Below are positions 46,491-58,345 of a DNA stretch of 64,000 bases, piece after piece; within the stretch, counting starts at the first letter, position 1, and each line of letters starts with the position of its first letter. A program made the translations under genes and the position numbers. Source of the stretch: Cunninghamia lanceolata (Eukaryota; Streptophyta; Pinopsida; Cupressales; Cupressaceae); contig BSBN01000140.1 of the NCBI GenBank assembly GCA_027924645.1, positions 11,290,501 to 11,354,500 on the forward strand. Direction: 5' to 3'. Under the pieces are notes generated by a model. It did no database searches and was not told where the DNA came from. It worked only from the letters and a program-made list of their open reading frames with translations.

Positions 46491-48254
46491 AACACACCTT
46501 TTCACATGTTTCAGACTTTGAGAAATTAGTCAAAAGCCTCTGCATGCACTAGGTACATAACCAATTACCTCATACTATTCAACACTATCAACTGTTCATC
46601 TTTCAAATGCTAGGGAGAAGCTTGAACCTTAATGTGGCCAAAGGATTCAATCATACACCAGCTCAAGAACATCCATGCACCTTCCTAGAGACGTATCATA
46701 CTAAGTTATGCATCTGTAAGGAAATAAATGTATCACTCTGTAGCGAACAAAGTCTTACGAACCTTCTATAATTCTTCTCAGCCCAAAATATGAAGTAGTG
46801 GTGAAGTATAGGGCCTAAAACCTTTTGAAAATGATCAAAGATGTCAACTTATGCAACTCATCAGATCTGCACAACCTTTTATGGAGTTTCCATAGAGATT
46901 CAGAACTGACTTAAGTATTTGCAGCTCCGAAGGATAGTTATACTTGAATTCTACTTGCAGACAAGAATACCTGATGCGATACTAGAGAATAAAGAATATC
47001 TGAATGTGAATCATACCTAATCTATTATGGACCATGTAGAACCTCCACATAATATCTGATGATAGAATTGTATATGTTTCACTTTTGTAGAACTTAACTT
47101 GTTCACTTAGGCTCTAGAATACAGTGTGATACCGCTGTCTCTTGAGTAATGTCTTTACAGAACACTGAAACACTTGAAACTTCATAATAGCATATAACAT
47201 ACTTATTTTAGTCATTCCTTAGAGCCATATGATAGATAGATCTCTTCCAGAGGAATGCAGAGCATTCCATGGTCTCCCCATTACTGCTCTGCTCTATCTA
47301 AGTGATAGTTGATGAACTAACCCTTGTATCTTTTCATGCTTAGTAGATGAGAGGTTGAAACTTTGGATATGTCATGTCAAAAGTTGTCATTAGAACAACA
47401 TGGCCAAATATTTCTTTGCAGAGAAATGCAGACCAATTCAAGTCGACTCTGCCTTAAAATGTACATTGTGAATGCCTTAGGCACTTTTCAACTTCTTATC
47501 CTTGAGACTGTGTTAGAAATGAAGGTGCAAGCCACACAATGGAAGTCTAATTCAAACTTTATTTATGTTCTTTAAACGATGTAGAATCAATGGAGATTGC
47601 AACAAAAATAAAACCCACTACATAGAAATAATAGGCATTAAGAATTGAACACATAACACATTATGTAACATGGAGAAAACCCTTTTAGGTAAAAAAATCC
47701 ACCAAGAAAAGAGGCTCCAAGTTGTATTATATTCAAATATGACATTAAAATTTATGCACTTCCTCTGTTTCTTTAGTCGTCAATCCAATGGTGTCGTTTA
47801 CTCAACTCTACTAAAATGTAGTACAAATATACTTATAAATGGGGGTTGCCTTCTAAGGAAAGAAAAACCAACATAATATCGACCATTAGATCTGTGACCT
47901 AATGACAAATGCCCTAGATTTACAATGATAAAATATAAATAAAATATTATGGACGAATTAGCTCATCAAGGACTGGATATAAACATGTAGCTAAAACAAG
48001 ACTACTACTGGCACTCCCAATTTATGTGATGTGTATGTGTGTATGCGAAAATTATCCTAGGATATGAGTGTTTACCTCTGCATCATATTCAAAACCAAAA
48101 CTGATGCATACTTAGATTATTTCTCCCTGACTAGTTTGTCTTGACCATACTGACTCCTTCTTTGTACAAGTCTTGTTTATACATTTACATCTGATATGTT
48201 GACATTAATGTATTTATAATATGTTGACATCAATGAAAACACATATGGCCAACA
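46491..48254 (-). repeat. Element A 3' LTR, main segment
   Basis: Matches 54438-55715 (for example gcatgcactaggtacataacc, and gtgtatgtgtgtatgc near both right ends). On the coding strand it begins TGTTGGCCATATGTG at 48254. It is 490 bases longer than its partner because of insert G. Confidence 0.85.
47509..47998. mobile_element. Insert G: 490-bp LTR-like sequence in A's LTR
   Basis: Absent from the matching place in the 5' LTR (near 55458). Begins tgtgttagaaatg, ends ctaaaaca, flanked by agac at 47505-47508 and 47999-48002. TG...CA ends suggest a solo LTR or small terminal-repeat element. No coding sequence. Confidence 0.55.
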
Positions 48255-48410
48255 ATCTCCCCCTTTGTCATTTATGGCAACATATGCTCCCCCTTAAACT
48301 GTTTCCCCCTTTGACATCAAGGACAAAGGGATTGATAACCAAGTTGTATCAACCCAACAGTATATGTACTCCACCTTACAAAAAGAAATATAGACTGTGC
48401 TCCCCCTGAC
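48255..48410 (-). other. Element A polypurine cluster
   Basis: On the coding strand four tracts: AAAGGGGGAGAT next to the LTR, then AAGGGGGAGC (about 48287), AAAGGGGGAAA (about 48308) and AGGGGGAGC (about 48400). Tandem purine tracts at this position are a Sirevirus hallmark. Confidence 0.75.
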
Positions 48411-48554
48411 TGTATGATTTAGTTACAAAATTGTACCCTTGACAACCAAAATGGTAATACCACTTTACATATTATCTCTGCAATACTATAGAGATCAAAA
48501 AAATTTGAACAACTTACTTGGATGGAAGAATAGCTATATAGATTACAGTGAGTT

Positions 48555-51500
48555 ATTGAATAGTTGAGGCCTAGATACCACATTTTAAGGCAAACAATTT
48601 AGTCTGACACTCACACTGTATGCACATTTCTTCTGCTTCCTCTATATCACTCAGGGTCTTCATCTTTTGGTCTATCTTTTCTGCTTCCCCCAACATTCCT
48701 ACCATTGAGGCAAGTCTCAAGTTCACTGCCTCTGTTAATTGACCAAATTACCTCTTTTTATTTTCTCTTTGATCCTGTAGTTGAGACAGTTGTACATGTA
48801 GGCTTTCAACTTATACCCTTGTTGTACCCATCTTGTCTTTTGACAAGTCATATGTTTCTGCTAACTTAGTCAATTGTGACTCAATAGAGTCAATTTGTGC
48901 TTTGATATTGTTTGTTGAAGTAGGTCATTTTAAGCAAAATAGGTATAGGGCATTAGCTTCATCTATGCAGTTTTTGAATTTATTCAATCTTTATTTAAGC
49001 TTATTATGTGTATTAACACATTTTTCAGTCATTTTAATCATTTTCTTACCAGTTATTTTCTTTTTACCTCTTGTTCTACTTTTTCCTTCAAATGAGAAGA
49101 GCGATCGTTGAATAATTCCATTAATAGTTTAGGCTTTTGTTTAGCAGGCAGAGAGGAGTCAATAGTTACCTCTGGTAAGCCTTCCTGTATGACCATGACT
49201 ACATCTTCCACTGCACTCCTTTTCTTCAAATTTTCTTGTAGAAAATCTTTTCTAGCAATTACATGCAATAAATCTCCAAGCTGTAGTTTATGAAGAGGAG
49301 ACATACCAGTCAGATCTATTTGACCATCACTAGTTGGAATCTATAGAAGTTGAGGGGTGATGACTAGTTGAAATTGTATTTGTAGATTCATTAAATCTTG
49401 AACAGAGTCTACCTCAAATGTGCTTTGACCTAGGTCACCAGTCTTTTCTAACCTCTCTCACTCTTTATCTTCCTCATTCTTTGTTACTCATTTTTATTTT
49501 CCTTTTCATCTTGATTCTCCTTAGAGATAGCTTCTTCTCTTATTTCAACACTTCTGGTGTTCTCTGGAGGAGTTGCAACACTATCCTTGTCTTGACTCTC
49601 AATATTTTGTGCCTTAGTTGTTTCTAGAGGAAGGAGACCTTATTTTAGAAGATTGTCTGGAGGAGCTGAAGCACTAGTATCTTCAGGAAGGGCCATCTCC
49701 TTAGTCTTTTTAAGCATGTCATTGTCCTTATTACTAAATCCTTAGATTATTCAGTTAATTCTTCAATAATCCCATTCTCAATCTTCATTTCTTTGAGGAC
49801 TTCTATAGTTTTCCTTAGAGTTTCATTTTTCAACTTTTCTATCTCCTCCTCATTTCTTAACATTAGAATGTTTAGTCTCTTTTTAGTCCTAAATTCTTTT
49901 TTTAGAACCTTGGAGACTCTGACTTTGTCTTCCTTGGAGACTGTGGTACAATCTTTTTCAACTGCACTCTTCTTCATCTCAACTTCTACCTTCACTGCAT
50001 CATCTCTCCTTTTGGTTAAAATGTCAGCAAATCTCTTGGGAAGTTGATCGATGATTTCAAACAAAGTGAGGTTGTGTGCTCCCATGTATTTGACCACTAC
50101 TTCTTCAAGAGTGGATTTGAAATCTGTAGGCCTTTCATCATAGATTTCTGCAACTCCTTTCAAGGCACCTTCTGTCATCATATTTATGGTTGCATCTAAT
50201 TGTAGAGGAACATGATCAGGTTCCTTAGGTTTCTTAGATTTTCCTTTTCTTTTTTCCTCTGATGTTTCACCTTCCTTTCTTGTTATTTTCTTTAATAAAG
50301 ATGATTTCTTTATTTCCTCTTCATCTTCTTCAACATATTCAACATTTATAGGATTTATCTTTTCTTCATCTTTAATTTCTTCCTCTTCTTCACCATTTTT
50401 GACCTTTTCTCCCTTTCCCTTACTCTTTTGTCTAAGGTTTTTATTTTCAGTTGTTTGTTCTGGGATCTCAGAGCTAGTTCTTTTAACAGGTAACAAGGAT
50501 CCTAAGGCAACAAAGGAGGCAACTACAGTAGATGTTGATCTGCTTGTTCTTCTTGGGAGTGTAGAGGGAGGTGTTTGTGCCTCTCCTAGTGAATCTTTAG
50601 GAGACTTTAGTATCTCCTCTAAATTTATCTTCATTTCCTCAGCCTTGGACTTTGTGACTTTTATTTCTTTCACATCCTCCTTTGTATTTTTGTACATGAG
50701 TTCATCATATGTCCCAAACCTCTCAACAAAGGGATCCTTTGGCTTACTAAGAAGTATATTGGCATATCCTTCCAGATCAAATTTTGACACCTCATAGGGT
50801 AAAGTTGTGATCCAAAATATCCTTGGTTCCACAGCCTCCATATAGCAATTATCATTATCAACTAAAAAGGTGATATCATTTTTGTATTTCTCCACAACCT
50901 TCCCTGGAATCCTTTCTTTGGATTACATGTCAGTTTGAAAGGTTTTGAAGAACCCCCAAAATAAAGTATTATAGTGCTTATGGACATGGAAATTTCTCAT
51001 GTAATCTTTGATTTAATGGGCAACTGGTTTATCTAATTTCCACACTACTCCCTTCATTGAAGGTAACTTGTTCAAATAATAAAACATGAGGCATGTGATG
51101 AGGGAACCATACTAGAATTTGTAATTGGTTTCTTTTGTCCTCTTTAGGTTGTCTAATAGTTGTTTCCAAAGAAGCTCACACATATCAAAGTCTTTCCCTT
51201 CCTTTACCATTTGATAGGTTTTGTGGATTGTTATTGCAAAAGTAGAGTTATCCCTGTTTGTAAAGTAAATCTTGTACGTGATTCCCATGGTGGCCTACCA
51301 GACCCCCAGGTCATCAATGTCATCTACTGTCAAAGTTCTTTTGTCAAATTTAGCTCTAGTGAGCCTCATGACCTCTTCATTCTTAATAGACTTCAGTACA
51401 GGCACAGGTCCAAAGGAACATAAACCTATTACTACCTTTATGTCATCCCTTGTGATAATGTGAGGCCACTCTAACTAGAAGATGTCCTCAAGAATCTGGC

Positions 51501-51702
51501 TTAGGGAAATACTTATACAAGCATCTTCATACCAAAATTTTGGAAAATGCTTCTAGATGTCTATAATTTTGGTGGCAACATATGCAAATTCAATTTTTAG
51601 CTAGAAATTATCTCCCAATATATGCTCATGTCTAGACTGTTCAAGCTTAAGATGATCAAACTCATCAATCTAAGAGTGGATATGGATCTGGGTGTCCTCC
51701 AT
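48555..51702 (-). pseudogene. Element A long coiled-coil ORF (Sirevirus 'env-like' position), stop-riddled
   Basis: From ATG 51702 (MEDTQIHIHS) a single frame runs about 650 codons to 49747, broken only by TAG and TAA codons, each where CAG or CAA would restore the frame. The last 382 codons (50895-49747) are uninterrupted. Two frameshifts (about 49.5-49.7 kb and 49055) then continue a helical region to about 48555. The N-terminal half is globular (QKHFPKFW-like region, WPHIITRDDIKVVIGLCSFG, SLITCLMFYYLNKLPSMKG); the rest is Glu/Lys-rich, with EEEEEIKDEEK and several likely coiled coils. In Sireviruses an ORF of unknown role lies here, between pol and the 3' LTR. No signal peptide or clear membrane segment is seen, so an envelope role is not supported. 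It might also be a captured host gene. Confidence 0.6.
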
Positions 51703-52531
51703 GTGTAATACATATATAGAAACTCGTGAGAATGGCACAGATTCATCAGTTACGGTGGATTTAAAAGGATTTTTCTTTAATTTAGGCCTTTGCCTTTCAA
51801 CTATATCTATTACCACTATTGTTGCCATTGCAATATCTTCACAACTTTGGTTTAATCAAAAAGATGAAAAATACCTAGAAGTGGTGACAAATCTTTCTTA
51901 GATCAACTTGTTGAATGCTTTCAGATCTCCTTTAGCTCTTCACAACTTTTATCTTTACTCAAGTGTGATAAAAATGATCAAGAATTATCTATATAAACAT
52001 TCTTCCAACAATTTTCCTCTGCATTAAAATTTGCAATTTCTATTTTGAGCTAACTTGCTCTCTTTCATATGCAAAACCTTTTAAACCTTCAACAATCCTT
52101 TGCAGCTTACACAAATGCTCTAGAATTTTTGTTAAGATCATCTACATGTTGAGTGCTTGCATCATCATGAAGAGAGGATGGTGAATTTTTAGAGATAATC
52201 CCCCTGAGTGCATGAATCTTCTTGGTAAAAAACCTTATTATTGCTAACCCTAAAGTCTTCTGCATTCTGCTGCATTTAGAGATTTTTCTCTAAAATTTTC
52301 ACAAGATTTCTTTAATTCCTTAATCCTATCATTCTCGTGCCTATGTATTGATCCATATACTGAAAATTTAGCATCTTGCATGTTCAAGGGTTTGAAAGTT
52401 TTACTGGTGTAACTCCCCCTGACCCAATAGCTTATATTTTAATTACTAGAGGACCCACCTGTGCTAGGTAGAGGTCAAGACATATCATTAACTTCCTTCT
52501 TCTTCCATAATTTGTTCATTTCCACTCTTTG
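51703..52531 (-). other. Element A spacer between gag and the long ORF
   Basis: In a complete copia element about 3-4 kb of pol would lie here. I find no protease, integrase or reverse transcriptase motif in 0.8 kb, so pol is deleted. Confidence 0.55.
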
Positions 52532-53740
52532 CTAAGAAATATCAATAGGTTTCACATTCTTTCCATAATTCCTTGTTTGATTGCACTCATGAGAGGTGCA
52601 CTTAGTTTTTTGAGCATTTCCACTCCTTGCCCTTGGTCTATAGTTAACTCCTTTGTGTCCAAACTTATTACAAGTATAGCAATATCCATGCAAAGATTGA
52701 GCATTATCCCTTTTATACCTTGGTATTTTGTGTCTGCACTCATTTGCCCTATGTCCCAACTTGTTTCATGCATAACATCTAATAGAGCTCTGGTTCATCC
52801 TACTTATACATTCAACAACTTTATGGCCAACTTTATTGCAAGTGTAACATCTTAACATATTTTGATTTATCTTGTTTCTACAATCCATAGCCTTGTGACC
52901 AAACCTAAATTGCAAATAAAACAATTGCCATTGAAGCTTTGAGAGTACCTGATGTGAGAGATTTGCCTTCTAGGTTGACGATACTTAAAATTCTTCTTAG
53001 GTGTAAAAGCATCTTCTCTTGTAACTCTATTGTCCTTTTCTTTGAGATATTCAATATATGTTTCTTCCTTCTTAATTTCAGACTTTCCTCCTGAATAAAA
53101 TTTATCATGTAAGTTTGTAGAAGCTTTGATAATAGTAATTTTGTCCCTTTTCATAACCAAGGCCTATTTTTTCTTTAGCTGGCTTTTGAGAGATTATTAT
53201 TTCATCAACAATATTAGTTCCTCATTTTAGTTTCAGTCCATCAAGTCAATCTCTTCTTTTACTTTTTTCCAGTTCTTTCCTTAGAGTGACAACTTCTTCA
53301 ATTTTTGAACATTTAGTCGATTCCTCATTGACATTGATATTTAAGTAATCTTCAATCCTTTTTTCTTCTTCAACCATGACCCTTAACTTTGATATCATGT
53401 CTTTAGCCTCCTTGAGATTGTAACTTCCTTTATCTCCTTCTATCAAAGTTTTTAGTTTCCCAATTTCCTCTTTTGATTCTTTGTCTTTTGTTTTCAACTT
53501 GTAAATTGTCTCCTTTGCTTTCTCAAGCATGTCTTCATATTATATGTTTAGATCTTTTGATTCCTCAAGATCATTAAGAGTTGTCTTGAGTTCTTCTTCA
53601 AGATCTATTTCACACTCATTAGACTCAAAGTCGCAACCTTCAAGATGTAATGCTTCTAGATCAGGTTTAGGTGTAAATATTTCATTGTCTAGCACTTCAG
53701 ATTCCATGTGTTCAAGTGGAGGATCTACCTCAACAGTCAA
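52532..53740 (-). pseudogene. Element A gag remnant: coiled coil and four zinc knuckles
   Basis: From about 53740 an acidic segment (MESEVLDNEIFTPKPDLEAL) runs into a Lys/Glu-rich coiled coil (KAKETIYKLKTKDKESKEEI) with one in-frame TAA. After frameshifts, the C-terminal part has four CCHC-type units: CFIC near 52925, CYTCNKVGHKVVEC near 52840, a unit with its second Cys replaced by stop (NKLGHRANEC) near 52760, and CYTCNKFGHKGVNY near 52670 with its last Cys lost. Typical copia gag proteins have one such knuckle. No ATG near the LTR keeps the frame; the first internal Met is at about 53705. Confidence 0.65.
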
Positions 53741-53759
53741 TCTTCTTAGAGGTACTTCA

Positions 53760-53770
53760 CTCTAATACCA
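53760..53770 (-). other. Element A primer binding site
   Basis: Minus-strand TGGTATTAGAG, two bases inside the LTR, one base off the initiator-Met consensus TGGTATCAGAG and the same variant as in element B. Confidence 0.75.
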
Positions 53771-53772
53771 AT

Positions 53773-55715
53773 TGTTGAACACAATGGGGTACTAAGAGGG
53801 GGGTGAACCAACACACTTAAAAACTTTAGCAAAACATTTATTGATAAAAATGAACAACATTCAAAACATGAAAGAAAACATGTAAATCAAGAGTCAACAC
53901 ATAACACCAGTATTTGTATGTGGAAAACCCTAAAAAGGGAAAAACCACAGTGAGGATTAGCTCACAATATAATATGCTCACTACAAAAGTATTACAACTT
54001 TGTTTTAGGGCTTCAACCCAAGGAAGCTACTACTCCCTGATTTAAAACTTTGATTTAGGGTTATAACCCAAGGAAGCTACTACTCCCTAAAAGTTTAGCC
54101 ACTACTATTATAATGATAGTATAAATACAAGGACTAGTAGGAAGAATACATTTGTGGCATGCTGATCATGCAGTCTTCTATTTCTGCTCAATATCTTTCT
54201 TCAAATTAAATCTTCACGTTTCATAAGTACTCTAATATATATTTATATCCACTTTAATTACCTTTCAAATGAATTATATCTTATATATATCCTCTACAAC
54301 ACCATGAAAACTGATTAGGTCGGCATCCACAACAATACTAAATGTAACTTGTAGCAAGTCATAGGTCGGGCACAACACATGCAAATTGACAACAAACTTG
54401 TTGTAGACAAAATGGATTTATGAAGAACATCAAGACACACCTTTCAACATCTTTCAAACTTGGAAAAACTAGACAAAGCCTCTACATGCACTGGGTTCTT
54501 AACCAGTCAGCTCACACTGCTCAATAATGTCAACTATTCATCTTTCAACTGCTAGGGAGAAGCCAAAAAGTCAATGTAGACCAAGGATTCAATCATGCAC
54601 CAGCTCAAGAGCATCCATCCACCTTCCCAAAGAAGCATCATACTATGTTATGCATCAACAAGGTAAGAAAAGTATCACTCTATAGAGAACAAAATCTTCC
54701 AGAACTTATGTAATTATTCTCAGCCTAGAATATGAAGTTACACTAAAGTATAGGGCTTGAAACCTTTTGGAAATGATCAAAGATATAAACTTATGTTACT
54801 CATCAGATTTGCACAACCTTTAATGGAGTTTCCAGATAGATTCAGAACTGACTTAATTATTTGCACCTCTGGAGGACAGTTATACTTGAATTCTACATGT
54901 AGACAAGAATACCTGATGTGGTACTAGAGAATAAAGTATATCTACATACAGATCACACATGATGTATTATGGACCATGTAGAACCTCCACATAATCACTG
55001 ATGATATAATTGTATATGTTTTACTTTTTGTAGAACTTAACTTCTTCACTTAGGCTCTGGAATACAGTGTAATACCTCTGTCTCTTGAGTAATGTCTTTG
55101 CGGACCACTGAAATGCTTTAAACTTCATCTTAACATATAACATACTTATCTTAGTCATTCCTTAGATCCATATGGAAGACACATCTCTTCTAGAGGAATT
55201 TGGAGCATTCCATTGTCACCCCATTACTACTCTGCACTATCTAAGTGATAGTTGATGAACTAACCCTTGTAACTTTTCATGTTGAGTAGGTGAGAGGATG
55301 AATCTTTGGATATGTCATGTCAATTCATGTCAAAAGATATCATTAGAACCACATGGCTAAATATTACTTTATAGAGAAATGTGGACCAATTCAAGTCAAC
55401 TCTTCCTTAGAATGTACACTGTGAATGCCTTAGGCACTTTTCAACTTCTTATCCTTGAACTTGCGGTACTCCCAATTGGTGAGATGTGTATGTGTGTATG
55501 CATAAATCATGCTAGGATATGAGTGTTTTCCTCCACATCATATTCAAACCCAAAAATGATCCATACTTAGATTATTTTTTCTTCTCCTTGGCTAGTTTGT
55601 CTTGACCATACTGACTCCTTCTTTGTACAAGTCTTGTCTATACATTTCAATCTAATATGTTGACATCAATGTATATATACTATGTTGATATTGATGACAA
55701 CACATATGGCTATCA
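53773..55715 (-). repeat. Element A 5' LTR (1943 bp)
   Basis: Left end tgttgaacac, right end cacatatggctatca. It pairs with 3097-3726 plus 46491-48254 and shows what the 3' LTR looked like before B and G inserted. Confidence 0.9.
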
Positions 55716-57511
55716 TGACTTTCATCTTGGTTCGTTGAATGTTAACTAGATGTGTACAACAATGATAAAAACATGATGGACCAAACTATTTGCACCTTCA
55801 TGTAAAGTTCACTAGATGTGTGTATGTCAAAAATCTTTTTATAGAATTCAAACACCAAGTAACTTCTTTGGGTCTTTCCAATGCAATCCACAAAGTTTGG
55901 ATGCAAATATAAAGAAGATACCAAATTTAGGTTCTAGTACCACCCTCTAAATGATCCCCTCAAGAGTGAATCTTATTAGGCCAAGGTGAGATTATTAGAG
56001 CATAATGTTTATTAGAGGGTCACACTTATTTATATGTGGTAAAAATAACATTAGTAATGTTCTATTGAATATAATTTTTAGCCTTATATTTATATTTATG
56101 GAATATGTGGCAATTACGGTTTGATCATTTAATTAATAGCTTAATAGAATATTACATTCTTAATTAAAACATCATTTACCTTTATGGCATATATGACCAT
56201 TTGGGTTTGATTGTTAATTAACAAATTAATATAATAATATTTAATTAATTAAAGGATCACATACTTAAATTGAAAAGATATAACCACTTAAACAATATTT
56301 GATGGTTTCATCCTATATTTGAGGATTATTGTGGGGGTATTATATCATTTGATATATGAATTTGGGTATTAAAATCTCACAATATGCAATGAGGCCATGT
56401 ATGTGGAAGGAGGAGAGGAGGGATTGGAAATACAAGTTTTGGATGTAAATTTTCTCAAAAGGATTTAATGGTACTTTTTGTGGGGTTCTTGACAATATGG
56501 TTTTCCCCATGTAAATTATGTGTACCATGAGATATTATCTCAATTTTATTTTGTATGTTTTATTTCATTGTACTATAGTCAATAATTAACATGAATAAAA
56601 CTAATGGTATTTAAATCCCAACATGGTAGTAGTGACTACGTTCAATCATGCTAATCTTTCCTATATGTACAAATAAATTGTATTGCAAAAAAATACATGT
56701 TGTTGTAGAAGAAAAAAACCTAGCACTTGGGTCTTCATGAAGAACTAAATCAAGGTTTCATTTAAATAAATTTCTCCAAGGCCTCCATTGTAATTTCTCT
56801 ATAAACATTTTTAAGAATGTTCTTTCCATGTAATATAATATATAGAATAAACTAAATACCTTTTATACACTAGATTTTGTTGAAATCACAACAAAAAAGT
56901 TGTTTAAAATATGTGCAAATGATGTTAATGATCATTCACCTTATCTAAACTAGTTAGAAATAAAAATAAATTGATAAACATTGGCTACCATTGTTATTGC
57001 CCACAATGATTACCATTGACATTACTTGCCATTAGTATCAGTCACCATTGTTACCACAAGTATGGCCATCATTTACAATACAAATGGAATTGGCATTACA
57101 TGGTCATCATTAATAATGCAAATAACATTAAACATTACTTCACCACCCTTAACAATAAAAATAACAATAATACTACAATCATCTTTGCAATTGACCATAG
57201 CTATATTGCATGGGTGTCCCTCACTACATCCTATTTAAACCTTATTTTCTAACATTCATTATATGGATCAAAATGATGAGTATTGTTTGGTATAATATTT
57301 TGTGTAGGAATTGGTTTCTTGGTCTATGTGATAGGTTTGGTTGTCCAATTTCATTTTTAATTATCAATTTTAATTTACAAATTATAAAATAAATATAATT
57401 TCATTATGGTTTTGTAATAAAACTATACTTGTACATGCCCAAATTGCATGAGCATACATGATAGTATGATGATGATTTAGCGATTCATTTCACAACCCAT
57501 GTGTCATGAAT

Positions 57512-57517
<6 letters not shown>
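55716..57517. other. AT-rich intergenic DNA
   Basis: No supported gene. At 56990-57180 a degenerate run rich in accatt/cattac and aataacaat words resembles an old simple repeat. Confidence 0.45.
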
Positions 57518-57597
<80 letters not shown>

Positions 57598-57615
57598 TCC
57601 CTCTCTCTCTCTCTC
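57518..57615. repeat. (TC)n microsatellite
   Basis: About 98 bases of TC/CT dinucleotides with two ccc interruptions near 57593-57600. Confidence 0.95.
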
Positions 57616-57894
57616 ATCATTTATAACTTATTAGAAAGTGTTTTCTCATTATTTATGACCCTCTATAAAAGTTGTCTTGGCCTTCCCAACCTTCAACCTT
57701 ACACACACCCATTTCCTATCTTAGTTTTTCTTTTCACCCTCCAATTAGTGAGGTCACTTGAATGACCTTCCTAGGAAAAAGGGGCAACCTACCACAGAAA
57801 AATGATTGAACCCCACTAGTAAAAGGGGTGAACTTAGCATTCCATATTAATGCATGAGAACTCTCAATTATAATCATTTCTTCACCATTTAGCT
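57616..57894. other. Nothing recognised
   Basis: AT-rich sequence without ORF or repeat seen. Confidence 0.4.
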
Positions 57895-57972
57895 TTGTTG
57901 GTCATATGTGTTGTAATTGATGTCAACATAGCATACATTGATGTCAACATAGCATACACTGATATCAACACT
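57895..57972 (+). repeat. Fragment resembling the start of the element A LTR
   Basis: tgttggtcatatgtgttgtaa is close to TGTTGGCCATATGTGTTTTC at A's LTR start (minus, 48254), and both continue with repeated ttgatgtcaacata phrases. Here it reads on plus. Similarity fades after about 75 bases. Confidence 0.45.
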
Positions 57973-58345
57973 ATCATGAAAGTAAGGAAGAGAAAAAATC
58001 ATGATTGAAGACCATAAAAGCTATATTCCTAATCAAAGCAGAGATGAGTTTGAAGCCTTATTAATATGGTAATTAGAAGCACTAAAAGAATAAGATGTTA
58101 AGGAAGGATGCTCGATAACTTGAAGCATGTTGTATGATCTATCCTACTGATCCTAAATTGTATTTAGTAATGCAATAAAGGCTTGGCCTCTAAAAGTGAG
58201 TGATAGTCTTTGTTTCAGAATGTATGCTCTCTAAAGACTGTCCATAAGATTGCCTCATATTTTCATCATTGTGCTATTGGGATTCTACAATTTGGAACAT
58301 GGCTTTATACAATGTTATTTTATGTATGTTCCAAATTTCATGATG
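57973..58345. other. Nothing recognised
   Basis: No ORF or repeat. Its last five bases, tgatg, are the target duplication of the solo LTR that follows. Confidence 0.4.

Larger units (their letters stand above)
3097..55715 (-). mobile_element. Element A: Sirevirus-like LTR retrotransposon, outermost of the nest
   Basis: The 5' LTR is at 53773-55715, followed leftwards by a primer binding site, gag, a long coiled-coil ORF, a polypurine cluster at 48255-48410 and the 3' LTR. The 3' LTR is interrupted: 46491-48254 joins 3097-3726 once element B is removed, and the joined sequence matches the 5' LTR across the break. Several purine tracts next to the 3' LTR and a long ORF after the gag region are known features of Sireviruses (Ty1/copia). 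No protease, integrase or reverse transcriptase was found in 48.3-53.8 kb, so this copy is non-autonomous. No clean target duplication (ggaat at left, tgact at right). Confidence 0.8.

Noticed and set aside
49747..50895. Stand-alone host gene of 382 residues
   Set aside because: It is the uninterrupted tail of a longer broken ORF lying between A's gag and its polypurine tracts.
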